A stretch of DNA of 56,132 nt, taken from positions 1-56,132 of the forward strand of contig JBBQXF010000013.1 in assembly GCA_038209965.1 (NCBI GenBank), read 5' to 3'. Below are positions 7,862 through 16,036 of this stretch, piece by piece. This DNA comes from JALONO01 sp038209965 (GTDB lineage: Bacteria; Bacteroidota; Bacteroidia; Cytophagales; Thermoflexibacteraceae). The translations under genes and the position numbers were made by a program. The notes beneath the pieces were generated by a model that had not been told where the DNA came from, searched no databases, and saw nothing but the letters and a program-made list of their open reading frames with translations. Positions within the stretch are counted from its first letter, which is position 1; each line of letters begins with the position of its first letter.

Positions 7862-8983
7862 CTAATAAATTGGCACATTTGGATCGACCTCTTCGGCCCA
7901 AGCGTGGATGCCGCCCTCCAAGTTGTAGAGTTGGGAATGCCCCGTTTCTTGTACCAAAAAGCGGATAACGGCGGCGCTGCGCACGCCATGGTGGCAATAG
8001 ACCGCCACATTGAGGTGGGCCGGAATCTGGGCGAGCTTTGCCGGGACTTGGCCCATCGGCATCAAATGGGCTTGGGCCAAATGGCAAATGTCGTATTCGT
8101 AGGGTTCGCGCACATCCAGCACAAACCATTGGTCATTTGCTTGGGCCAAGGCACTGGCCAGCTCGGTTGCGGTGATGGTTTTCATCTGATCATTGGGTTT
8201 TATTCCACAAAAAGCTTCGTAATCAATTAGTTGGGTAATGGTGGCCCTGTCCGTTTTCCGCTTGATGTTCAGCACCCGGGTGGTGTAGGTCAGCAAGTCG
8301 ACGACCAGCAATTTGCCGTCCAGCAGGCCATCCAGCCCGGTGATCCATTTGATGGCTTCGTTGGCCTGCCACATCCCCACGGCACCGGCCACTAGCCCGA
8401 TGATCCCGGCCTCGGCGCAATTGGGCACTTGGCCAGCGGCCGGCGGCTCGGGAAACAGGCAACGGTAGGTAGGTGACGTTGGGTGGGCATTGAACACGCC
8501 CACTTGGCCTTCAAACCGGTGGATGGCCCCATAAATGAATGGCTTGTCCAGCAAAACGCACGCATCATTGATCAGATACCTGACGGGAAAATTATCCGAA
8601 CAGTCGATCACCAACTCATATTCTGCCAGAATGCCCAGCGCGTTTTGGCTGCTCAAAAATGTTTCGTGGGTTTCCAATTGTAGGTAGGGATTGGCCAAAC
8701 GCAGCCGATCGGCGGCGGCCAAAACTTTGGGCCGGCCCAAGTCGGCGTCGCCATAAAGTATTTGGCGGGGCAAGTTGGTCAGTTCCACCCGATCGCCATC
8801 CACTAGGCCGAGGGTTCCCACGCCTGCCGTCGCCAAATACAGCAAGACGGGGCAACCCAAGCCCCCTGCCCCCACCACCAGTACGCGGGCCGCTTTGAGC
8901 TTGGCTTGGCCAGCCAGCCCGAGCTGGGGCAGGATCGTTTGGCGGGCATAGCGCCGCTGTTCATCTGGGGTGAGTTTCGACAT
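7862..8983 (-). CDS. moeB: MoeB/ThiF-type adenylyltransferase fused to rhodanese
   Basis: 373-aa cytosolic enzyme that adenylates the C-terminal Gly of a ubiquitin-like sulfur carrier (MoaD or ThiS type) and, through its rhodanese part, can deliver sulfur. The nucleotide loop VVGAGGLGCPVL is at about 36-47 and the ATP/Arg region TNLPRQILY at about 69-77. The conserved Cys lies in PNCAEAGI near 188. The C-terminal rhodanese domain starts near 268 and has the active-loop Cys in VYCHHGVRS near 330. The paired CxxC zinc motifs of E. coli MoeB are not visible. No molybdopterin or thiamine genes are adjacent, so the carrier partner is not known. Confidence 0.85.
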   Translation of the reverse strand: MSKLTPDEQRRYARQTILPQLGLAGQAKLKAARVLVVGAGGLGCPVLLYLATAGVGTLGLVDGDRVELTNLPRQILYGDADLGRPKVLAAADRLRLANPYLQLETHETFLSSQNALGILAEYELVIDCSDNFPVRYLINDACVLLDKPFIYGAIHRFEGQVGVFNAHPTSPTYRCLFPEPPAAGQVPNCAEAGIIGLVAGAVGMWQANEAIKWITGLDGLLDGKLLVVDLLTYTTRVLNIKRKTDRATITQLIDYEAFCGIKPNDQMKTITATELASALAQANDQWFVLDVREPYEYDICHLAQAHLMPMGQVPAKLAQIPAHLNVAVYCHHGVRSAAVIRFLVQETGHSQLYNLEGGIHAWAEEVDPNVPIY

Positions 8984-9108
8984 TTTTGGCCCAAAGTTGC
9001 ATACAGTCGTTCACAATTGCTATTTTTGCGCCAACAATAACCAGTTAGTAAAATAAATAGCCAAACACTAGTTTTTCTTATTTTCATTTATCAATAATAA
9101 TTACTTTC

Positions 9109-9831
9109 TTGAGAGAAGAATATCACAAATGGTACTCCCCACGGATTGGGCGGGACTTCGAGATGCTCACCTTTGGTCATTCGGGTTTTCCAATGATCAT
9201 TTATCCCACCTCAATGGGTAGCCACAACCAGAACAAAGATTTTGGCTTGATCAATTCCATTGCTTGGTTTGTCAATACTGGCCGCATAAAAGTATATTGT
9301 CCGGGCAGTTTGGACAATGACAGTTTCTACAACCGGGGCATTCATCCAGCCCAGAAAATAGCCAACCACCAGATTTACGATGATCTGATCCTGAACGAAG
9401 TCGTTTACCGGGCCATGCACGAAACCGGCCGGGGCAATGTGGCCATGGCCGGGTGCAGCTTTGGTGGCTACCATGCCCTGAATTTCTCTTTCCGCCACCC
9501 CGACAAGGTACGCTATGTGTTCAGTTTGGGGGGTGGTTTTGATATTAGCTCGTTTATGTGGGGCTTCTCCAATGACGATGTTTATTTTAACAATCCAGTG
9601 GATTACATGCCCAATCTTGGTCAAGGCTGGTATTTGGACAACATTCGCAACATGGGCATCGTCCTCGGTTCGGGCGAACATGACATTTGCAAAGAGGACA
9701 ATTATCGGATGTCGGGCATTTTACATTCCCGCCAGATCAACCATTGGCTGGATGTGCGGCCCGGCGGAATCCACGATTGGCCCGAATGGAACCGGATGCT
9801 GCCACATTATGTATCGCAAATAAACCTCTAA
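9109..9831 (+). CDS. Esterase-family alpha/beta hydrolase
   Basis: 240-aa protein of the esterase D/antigen-85-like group (PF00756 type). The nucleophile elbow reads GCSFGGYHA near residues 117-125, and a histidine in GGIHDWPEW near the C-terminus would complete the triad. No signal peptide is present, so it should act in the cytoplasm. No ATG lies upstream in frame; the TTG at 9109 is the best start because the product begins with the family's usual N-terminal EEYHKWYSP. A hairpin 17 bases after the stop is a likely terminator. The true substrate is unknown. Confidence 0.75.
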   Translation: MREEYHKWYSPRIGRDFEMLTFGHSGFPMIIYPTSMGSHNQNKDFGLINSIAWFVNTGRIKVYCPGSLDNDSFYNRGIHPAQKIANHQIYDDLILNEVVYRAMHETGRGNVAMAGCSFGGYHALNFSFRHPDKVRYVFSLGGGFDISSFMWGFSNDDVYFNNPVDYMPNLGQGWYLDNIRNMGIVLGSGEHDICKEDNYRMSGILHSRQINHWLDVRPGGIHDWPEWNRMLPHYVSQINL

Positions 9832-9847
9832 TCCCCGAAAATCAGGT

Positions 9848-9891
9848 CAAGCCCCCAACGATCGGTGATTTGCTGCATGGTTGGGGGCTTG
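9848..9891 (+). terminator. Hairpin terminator after esterase
   Basis: Twelve-base arms CAAGCCCCCAAC and GTTGGGGGCTTG pair perfectly across a 20-base loop and are followed by GTTTTG. It lies directly after the esterase stop. Confidence 0.65.
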
Positions 9892-10001
9892 GTTTTGCCC
9901 AATATGACCGTTGCCTTTGGTTTTGGGAGTACAGGTAAATAAAAGCCAAAGCAGGTAGATCAATAAAACCGTCAACGTAGCCCATTCTGTTTCGTCTGCG
10001 C

Positions 10002-10691
10002 TTAAAATACCACTAAACTTACCCCGAGCGTAAACGAATTGATCGCTTGGTCGGTGGGGCCTTTGCCAGTTTGGAAAAATTCGGACAAGCCATAATAGGC
10101 AAACAAGTAGTAGGCACTGTAGCCCACGCGCCCGTAAACCCCATAGCGGATGGGGTTGAGGTAAAAATCGCTGTAATTTTTGGTTTTGGTAAGGTCGCCA
10201 GGGGCCCCCTTGGCATAGATCAGCTTGTTGTTGGAAGCCAATAATAGTCCCGCTTTGAACCCGAAGGCAAAGTGGAGCGCCCGGCGGCCCGTAGAAGAGG
10301 AATACCGGAATTCCAATGGAATGTCAACGTAGGTAGTGGACAGCACCGAGCGGCTGAGCAGGTTGTCTTGGCCATTGCCGATTAGTTCCAGCAGCTCGAG
10401 CCGCGACTGGTTCTTGACCAAGCTCAGGCTATTGGTAAAGCTGTATTTCTCGGCCCCGATGCTCAAGCCGGGGTGGAAAGTGAATTTTTCGCCCAGCCGA
10501 ACCTCATACAGGTACCCAACGTTGAGGGTGCGCGAGTCAAACACGCGCTGGGTCAGGCTGGTCGGGGCACCGCCCAACTGGCTCACCCCCAGATCAAACA
10601 CAAAGTTGCCGGGTAAATTGCCGATCTTGGGCAGTTGGGCCAAGGTGTCGAGGCTGATTAAAAAAAGGGCAATCAACAAAAAGTGTTTCAT
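10002..10691 (-). CDS. PorT-like outer-membrane beta-barrel protein
   Basis: 229-aa exported protein. Residues 1-18 form a signal peptide (MKHFLLIALFLISLDTLA) with cleavage before QLP. The rest alternates polar and aromatic residues typical of an eight- to ten-stranded barrel and ends in an aromatic residue (SLVVF), the usual outer-membrane assembly signal. It resembles the PorT/OmpW-type barrels widespread in Bacteroidota, but I cannot assign a specific role. The gene is convergent with the esterase and has a 170-base gap containing that gene's terminator. Confidence 0.7.
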   Translation of the reverse strand: MKHFLLIALFLISLDTLAQLPKIGNLPGNFVFDLGVSQLGGAPTSLTQRVFDSRTLNVGYLYEVRLGEKFTFHPGLSIGAEKYSFTNSLSLVKNQSRLELLELIGNGQDNLLSRSVLSTTYVDIPLEFRYSSSTGRRALHFAFGFKAGLLLASNNKLIYAKGAPGDLTKTKNYSDFYLNPIRYGVYGRVGYSAYYLFAYYGLSEFFQTGKGPTDQAINSFTLGVSLVVF

Positions 10692-10821
10692 TTTGGGGAT
10701 TGGTTTAGGGTTGCGGGGTCAACCTCATTGGGTAAATTACTACCAATTGTTCAGTTGGCCAAAGTAATCCCCCAAAGTTTAACAAGATTTACGGGATTTC
10801 AAAAGATGGGCTTGCAACCGC

Positions 10822-11541
10822 CTAGGCGGTTTTCCAAATAATCAATTGCCACCGAAATGCCCAACGCCAGCGCAGTTCGTAGTTGGAGAAACCGCATTGG
10901 GCCATTAGCCGATCCAGATCTTGGCGCACAAATGCCCGCCAGACTGACAGGGGCGCGTCATGCTGCACTAAATACGATCCGTTGAACAACCGGGTGAGCC
11001 ATTTGATGGAATAATAGGCAAACCAATGGCGGTGCAGGTCGTTGACGATGATGGCTTTGCGGCACTGGCCAGCTAAGGTGGTGAAAAGCCGGATCAGTTC
11101 TTTTTCGGTAAAGTGGTGGCAGAACAGGCTGCACACAAACACATCGGATGAATATTGGGCAAATTCCGGGGCAAAAATATCGGCCTGGGCGAAATGGATG
11201 CCGGGAAATGGGCGGGCCTTGTCGGTGGCAAAACCGATCATGAAGGCATTGGCATCCACCCCGGTGAGCTGTACGGGCAGTTGCCGCTTGGCCGCCCAGC
11301 GGTGGATGGCCCGCAGCGTGTCGCCCCCACCACTACCAATGTCGGTAATTTGGGTGGGCTGAGCGCGGTTGAGCGTCTTTTTATCGTATAAACTTTGCAG
11401 CGCATCCAGCACCACTTGGTAGCCGCCGAGCAAAGTGTTAATGGTCTCCAGTTCTTCCAAGTTTTGCCGGAGTGCATCATTGCCCAGCGAGAGGTCATCC
11501 ATCAATTCGGATTGGTGCGAGCGGTCGGTGAAATTTGGCAT
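10822..11541 (-). CDS. Class I SAM-dependent methyltransferase
   Basis: 239-aa soluble methyltransferase. The SAM-binding loop TDIGSGGGDTLR is at about residues 66-77, followed by an acidic strand end (TGVDANAFM). The post-motif segment VFVCSLFCHHFTEKEL resembles small-molecule methyltransferases of the UbiE/flexirubin type. The ATG at 11541 was chosen over an upstream in-frame ATG because the product then starts MPNFTDRSHQSELMDDL, a common N-terminus in this group. In other Bacteroidota a similar gene sits with a type III polyketide synthase, but no such partner is present here, so the substrate is open. Confidence 0.75.
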   Translation of the reverse strand: MPNFTDRSHQSELMDDLSLGNDALRQNLEELETINTLLGGYQVVLDALQSLYDKKTLNRAQPTQITDIGSGGGDTLRAIHRWAAKRQLPVQLTGVDANAFMIGFATDKARPFPGIHFAQADIFAPEFAQYSSDVFVCSLFCHHFTEKELIRLFTTLAGQCRKAIIVNDLHRHWFAYYSIKWLTRLFNGSYLVQHDAPLSVWRAFVRQDLDRLMAQCGFSNYELRWRWAFRWQLIIWKTA

Positions 11542-11629
11542 AAAAGGAAATTGGAGTGAAAAAAAACCTCTATTGACAAGGCCATGCTGCACTTGTCAAT
11601 AGAGATCGGTGTGCTGATCAAAAACCAGA

Positions 11630-12676
11630 CTAGGTATTTTTGGGCCGGAGACTGCGCACTTGCTTGCCCGCTTGCCACATTTCAGAATTGGCAATTTGGG
11701 CCAGTTCCACTTCCAATTTTTCGCGGTAGTCGGGTTTGGAATTGGCTTTGATGGTTACTGCGGCCTCGTGCCCGCTGGCCACGCTCTCGTACAAATCGCG
11801 GAACACGGGGGCCGTGGCCTCGCGGAATTTGTGGCGCCAGTCCAAGGCCCCGCGCTGGGCAGTGGTAGAGCAGTTGGCGTACATCCAGTCCATGCCATTT
11901 TCGCCGACCAAGCGGATCAATGATTGAGTGAGTTCTTCCACTGTTTCGTTGAAAGCTTCGCTGGGGCTGTGGCCCTTTTCCCGCAAAATACTGTATTGGG
12001 CTTCCATGATCCCGGCAATGGCGCCCATGAGCACCCCGCGCTCACCGGTCAGGTCGCTATATACTTCTTTCTCGAAGGTGGTTTCGAACAGGTAGCCCGA
12101 TCCCACGCCAATGCCAAGGGCAACCACGCGTTCTTTGGCTTTGCCAGTGGCATCCTGAAAAATCGCGTAGCTAGAATTGAGCCCTTCACCGGCCAAGAAC
12201 AAGCGGCGCAAGCTGGTACCCGACCCCTTTGGCGCAATCAAGATGACGTCCACATCGGCCGGGGGAATGATATTGGTCTGGCTCTTGAAAGTGATGCCAA
12301 ACCCGTGAGAGAAATACAGCGCTTTACCGGCAGTAAGGTGCTGCCGAACCGTGGGCCACAGGGTTATTTGGCCAGCATCGGAGAGCAAATACTGGATGAT
12401 GGTCCCGCGTTCGCAGGCCTCCTCAATGGGGAACAGCGTTTCGCCGGGCACCCAGCCGTCGGCCACGGCTTTGTCCCAAGTTTTGCTGCCCTGACGCTGG
12501 CCGATGATCACCTTAAACCCATTGTCGCGCAGGTTGAGGGCCTGGCCGGGACCTTGCACCCCATAGCCAATGATGGCGATGGTTTCGTGGGCCAAGGTTT
12601 CGCGGGCCTGTTGCAGGGGGAATTCTTCGCGGGTCACTACTTCCTCCAGCACCCCGCCGAAATTTAACTTTGCCAT
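11630..12676 (-). CDS. ilvC: Ketol-acid reductoisomerase
   Basis: 348-aa NADPH-dependent enzyme that isomerises and reduces 2-acetolactate or 2-aceto-2-hydroxybutyrate in valine and isoleucine synthesis. The nucleotide-binding loop GYGVQGPGQALNLRDNG is near residue 35. An APKGSGT segment and the C-terminal acid-rich metal-binding helices (EVYSDLTGERGVLMG, EAFNETVEELTQSL) follow. Length fits the short class I form. The frame reaches 12805, but the natural start is the ATG at 12676 giving MAKLNFGGVLEE. No other ilv or leu genes are adjacent, so it is unlinked from the rest of the branched-chain pathway. Confidence 0.95.
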   Translation of the reverse strand: MAKLNFGGVLEEVVTREEFPLQQARETLAHETIAIIGYGVQGPGQALNLRDNGFKVIIGQRQGSKTWDKAVADGWVPGETLFPIEEACERGTIIQYLLSDAGQITLWPTVRQHLTAGKALYFSHGFGITFKSQTNIIPPADVDVILIAPKGSGTSLRRLFLAGEGLNSSYAIFQDATGKAKERVVALGIGVGSGYLFETTFEKEVYSDLTGERGVLMGAIAGIMEAQYSILREKGHSPSEAFNETVEELTQSLIRLVGENGMDWMYANCSTTAQRGALDWRHKFREATAPVFRDLYESVASGHEAAVTIKANSKPDYREKLEVELAQIANSEMWQAGKQVRSLRPKNT

Positions 12677-12841
12677 TGCGGAAATAATTAGAAAATAAAA
12701 ATTTGAAAATTTGAATAGGGGTGCAATTAAAAAATTATTAGCCAAAAAAGCATTGCCTTGCACTATTTTTATTTTTTGGCCAAGGGCAGGCAAGCCAATC
12801 ATCATAGTGGTGGCCCCAAATTGTTCACTTGGCTGCCCACC

Positions 12842-14899
12842 TCACTTGAAGCGCAGTAGCAGAAAAGTGAAATCATCATTTTGTACATTTGGCCCCGCAA
12901 AACGGTGCAGGTCTTCCACCAGCAAGTCGGCCACCGTGGAGAGTTCCTGATTCGAGTGCGCGTCGACAAATTGGCGCAAACGGTCATAGCCATACTCCTC
13001 CCCGGGGGTTTGGTGGTGCTTGGCCTCCACCACTCCATCGGTGTAGAGCACCATGAGGTCGCCGGGCAGGTAATGGAAGTTGCGGATCTCCAAATATTGC
13101 CGAAAAGATGGGTTGCGAACAATGCCCAGCCCCATGCCTTTGCTCTGCAAAAACTCGGCTTGGCCCGTTTGGTGACTATAAAACAAAATGGGACAATGGC
13201 CCGCCCGGGAATAATAAATTTTTCGGCTTTTGCTATCGATGACCAAATACGTGGCTGTCACAAAACTATTGGTGGCCAAACTGCGCCCCAATGCCGAATT
13301 GGCATACTCCAAGAATACATCCGGCCCCAAATCCAACTGCACCAAGCTGTGAAAAATACCCTTCATCTGGGCCATGTTGAATGCTGCCGCGGTGCCTTTG
13401 CCGGCCACATCGCCTATGATGAGGGCGTGCTTTTGGGGGGTAATGCTGTAATAGTCATAAAAATCGCCACCGATGATCTCCGGCGATTGGGTGCGGGCCA
13501 GCATCTCAAACTGCCCCGAATTTTTGATCAATTCTTTGGGCAGCAAGTGTTCCTGTACGGTGCGGGCCGTTTGGGCATCGGCCAAGTACCGCTCGTTGCT
13601 AACGGCCTCCGACACCAGCCGGAAGTTGCCCAACGCCACACTGGCCTGCGTGGCATACATGTTCACGAGTGTGATCAGGACAGTATCAAAAAAGTTTTGG
13701 CGGCGGCTCAACAACACCAACGTGCCCAAGTGCTTTTGGTTGTTGAACAGGGGCACATAGAAGATAGAGTCAAAATTGGCCGTGCCGGTGTACTCGTGTG
13801 GCAAGCTTTTTCGGCGAAATTTCTTGTTGGCCTCATAGCGATAGCCAGTGCGCACCACTGTTTCGCGCAAGAAATTGGCCTGCTCCTTGGTGATGTTGCG
13901 CACCACCACATCGTCGGGGGCATAAATTTCCAGCCAAGCCGCGTCCGATCGGAAAGTCTTGATCGCGATGTCGAGCATGATGTTGTAGAGCTGGGCTTCA
14001 TCGCGCCCCTCAAGCAGCCGCTGGAGATCGGAAACCTCCGAAAATTTCTGTTCAAAAACCGAGCTGGTGGGCAGGTTGAAAAAAAGGATCAAAATGGAAA
14101 AAACACTGTAGATGGCCACAAAAGCCAAGAGGGAAACCAAGAAAACACTTTGCGACAGATTGACCACAATGGGCCGGACGTTGGAATAAATGGCCAGCAG
14201 TCGGTAAAAATAATAAATGCACCCCAGCAGCACCACCATCAGCAGAAGGCTGACGAGCTTTTGCCGCAGGTTGAGGAAGGCCACCCAGCGCAAATTGAAA
14301 GAAAGAAAAAGCGAATAGACAAAGAATACGAGGGCCCCGATTTGAAAAACCAAGCTGGCCAAGTTGCGGTCGGTGTAGTCGGTGGGGGCAATAAAATGGA
14401 GCAGCAGTGAAATAAATAGCCCGTATTCGAAAATACGCCACGCCTTTTCTATTAAGCGGCTTGGCTGATAGAGCAGCAGGCTTTTCCATTTTACATAAGC
14501 ATTGAGGGAAAACAGAATCACAATGCCCACTTCTATTTTGTAACAAAAATGCAAAAAAAGCAGGGCCGGAACGCCGGGCAATTTTTCCAACTGGTGGATG
14601 AGCATATCGAGCAGGAAGGAACCCAGCGTACCGGCGGCCCCGGCAATGAAAACGCTCCAAATTAGGCTATAGAAGTTGAGGTCGGCTTTGCCCGGGCCTT
14701 GAATGGAAATATAAAGATAGGTGGCAATGATGAAGACATTAAAAAATAGGGCCCGCAAAAAGTAGGGAACAACGGCTTGGATTTGATGAAACTCCATGAA
14801 AGACTGCGACAATACCAGCAAGGTAAGGATCACCCAACTGGCCAGGGCCAAGATGCCAGCCGTGCGCTTATAGCGTTCATCGTTCCATTGGTTCAACAT
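12842..14899 (-). CDS. Membrane PP2C-type (SpoIIE) phosphatase with GAF domain
   Basis: 685-aa regulator. The N-terminal 300 residues hold about eight hydrophobic helices. A GAF-like domain follows at roughly 335-480 (DAAWLEIYAPDDVV, IFYVPLFNNQKHLGTLVLL). The C-terminal SpoIIE phosphatase has its metal-binding residues in GGDFYDYY, DVAGKGTAAA, YTDGVVEA and NDDFTFLLL. Such enzymes dephosphorylate anti-sigma-factor antagonists in partner-switching pathways, but no antagonist or anti-sigma kinase gene is next to it. The ATG at 14899 was chosen; the 52 upstream codons precede the first helix and look non-coding. The sensory input is unknown. Confidence 0.88.
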   Translation of the reverse strand: MLNQWNDERYKRTAGILALASWVILTLLVLSQSFMEFHQIQAVVPYFLRALFFNVFIIATYLYISIQGPGKADLNFYSLIWSVFIAGAAGTLGSFLLDMLIHQLEKLPGVPALLFLHFCYKIEVGIVILFSLNAYVKWKSLLLYQPSRLIEKAWRIFEYGLFISLLLHFIAPTDYTDRNLASLVFQIGALVFFVYSLFLSFNLRWVAFLNLRQKLVSLLLMVVLLGCIYYFYRLLAIYSNVRPIVVNLSQSVFLVSLLAFVAIYSVFSILILFFNLPTSSVFEQKFSEVSDLQRLLEGRDEAQLYNIMLDIAIKTFRSDAAWLEIYAPDDVVVRNITKEQANFLRETVVRTGYRYEANKKFRRKSLPHEYTGTANFDSIFYVPLFNNQKHLGTLVLLSRRQNFFDTVLITLVNMYATQASVALGNFRLVSEAVSNERYLADAQTARTVQEHLLPKELIKNSGQFEMLARTQSPEIIGGDFYDYYSITPQKHALIIGDVAGKGTAAAFNMAQMKGIFHSLVQLDLGPDVFLEYANSALGRSLATNSFVTATYLVIDSKSRKIYYSRAGHCPILFYSHQTGQAEFLQSKGMGLGIVRNPSFRQYLEIRNFHYLPGDLMVLYTDGVVEAKHHQTPGEEYGYDRLRQFVDAHSNQELSTVADLLVEDLHRFAGPNVQNDDFTFLLLRFK

Positions 14900-15020
14900 G
14901 GGAGCGTGTAAAATAGGGATTGGGGAAAGTGGCAAACTGGCACTATTGGCTTCTAATTGGGTCAATGGTGCGTCGAAAGTAAGCAAAATCCCTTGCCTTT
15001 GCCCGATTTCGCCCCCTGAT

Positions 15021-15950
15021 TTATTGCTTTGCCCGCACCAATTGAATAAAAGCAAAAAATTCCATCAGGAGGGCGACCCCAATGTGGACCATCATGCCGC
15101 CCAGCGTACTGCGCGAATAAAGGGCCACTACCCCCAAAATGTAACCGCCAAAGATGGAGCCGACGGTTTCGGGCAACGGCTTCAAAAAGTGCAGGCAGCA
15201 ATAGACGGCCACCATGGGAAACACGGCCCCACCACCCAAGTAGCGGGCCAAAGCCATGACCATGAACCCCCGAAAGAAGATTTCCAGGGCCACAAATTGG
15301 ATCACATAGCTCAGTTGGTACGCCCCGACCGACCAGAGTGGGCGCAGTAGGCCCGCTGCTTCGAGTACGCCGGGGCGATAGCGCGGGTAAGTGTGCAAAA
15401 AATCGGCCCGGAATGAAGCCCAAGCGATCAGCGGAACCATTAAAAGTAGCATCAGCCCATAGGTTTGCCAATAAAACCCTTCGGTTGTGCAGCCCCAGAA
15501 CCGGGTGCTGCGGCTATCGGTCACCCACCAGAAATAAAGCCCGGGAATGAGCAGGTAAAACAGGCTGGTGTGCAGGTTGAACCCTATTTTGCGGCACCAT
15601 TCCCACCAAGGGTAAGGTAGGCTTGCGTACCAAGTTTTGTAGAAATACCCGTATTGGTTGAGGTACAAAACGGTCAGTATGGCGGCGCTCAAGCCCCAAA
15701 AACCGGGCTGGCGGACGAAATTCCACTGGTTGAAAAAGCTGGCATACAGGAAAATGGCCCCGAAATACGGCCCGGCACAGAACAGCAGGCCCCATAACGG
15801 GCGCAGTGGGCTCCCCGAAAAACTGGGCGAAAAACCATAGCCATAACGCAACCAAATGGCCCCCGCCAGCAGTATCCCAAAAAGGGCCCAAAAAGGCCAA
15901 ACAGCGTGCGCTCGCAAGTGATTGGTCAAGTAATGAACGATATATTTCAC
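15021..15950 (-). CDS. CPBP-family intramembrane protease-like protein
   Basis: 309-aa polytopic membrane protein with about eight hydrophobic helices. Near residues 218-225 it reads ALEIFFRGF, matching the glutamate-arginine motif of CPBP (CAAX/Rce1-like) proteases, except that only one of the two usual glutamates is present. Later helices supply a His in CCLHFLKPLPE and one in MMVHIGVALLME at the expected positions. It may be an active protease with a relaxed first motif or a non-catalytic relative. It follows the SpoIIE phosphatase start by 121 bases and shares its strand. It is divergent from the TonB receptor. Confidence 0.7.
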   Translation of the reverse strand: MKYIVHYLTNHLRAHAVWPFWALFGILLAGAIWLRYGYGFSPSFSGSPLRPLWGLLFCAGPYFGAIFLYASFFNQWNFVRQPGFWGLSAAILTVLYLNQYGYFYKTWYASLPYPWWEWCRKIGFNLHTSLFYLLIPGLYFWWVTDSRSTRFWGCTTEGFYWQTYGLMLLLMVPLIAWASFRADFLHTYPRYRPGVLEAAGLLRPLWSVGAYQLSYVIQFVALEIFFRGFMVMALARYLGGGAVFPMVAVYCCLHFLKPLPETVGSIFGGYILGVVALYSRSTLGGMMVHIGVALLMEFFAFIQLVRAKQ

Positions 15951-16036
15951 AGCGATTGGTTGAACTGGGCAAATTTACCCCAAGCTTTTGCATAAATTAA
16001 CAGTCGAGGAAGCATAAGTTGCTGTATCTTTAAAGG

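Noticed and set aside
12881..14410. 509-aa open frame on the plus strand
   Set aside because: It lies antisense to the SpoIIE phosphatase gene; its His- and Gln-rich composition is typical of G+C-rich shadows.
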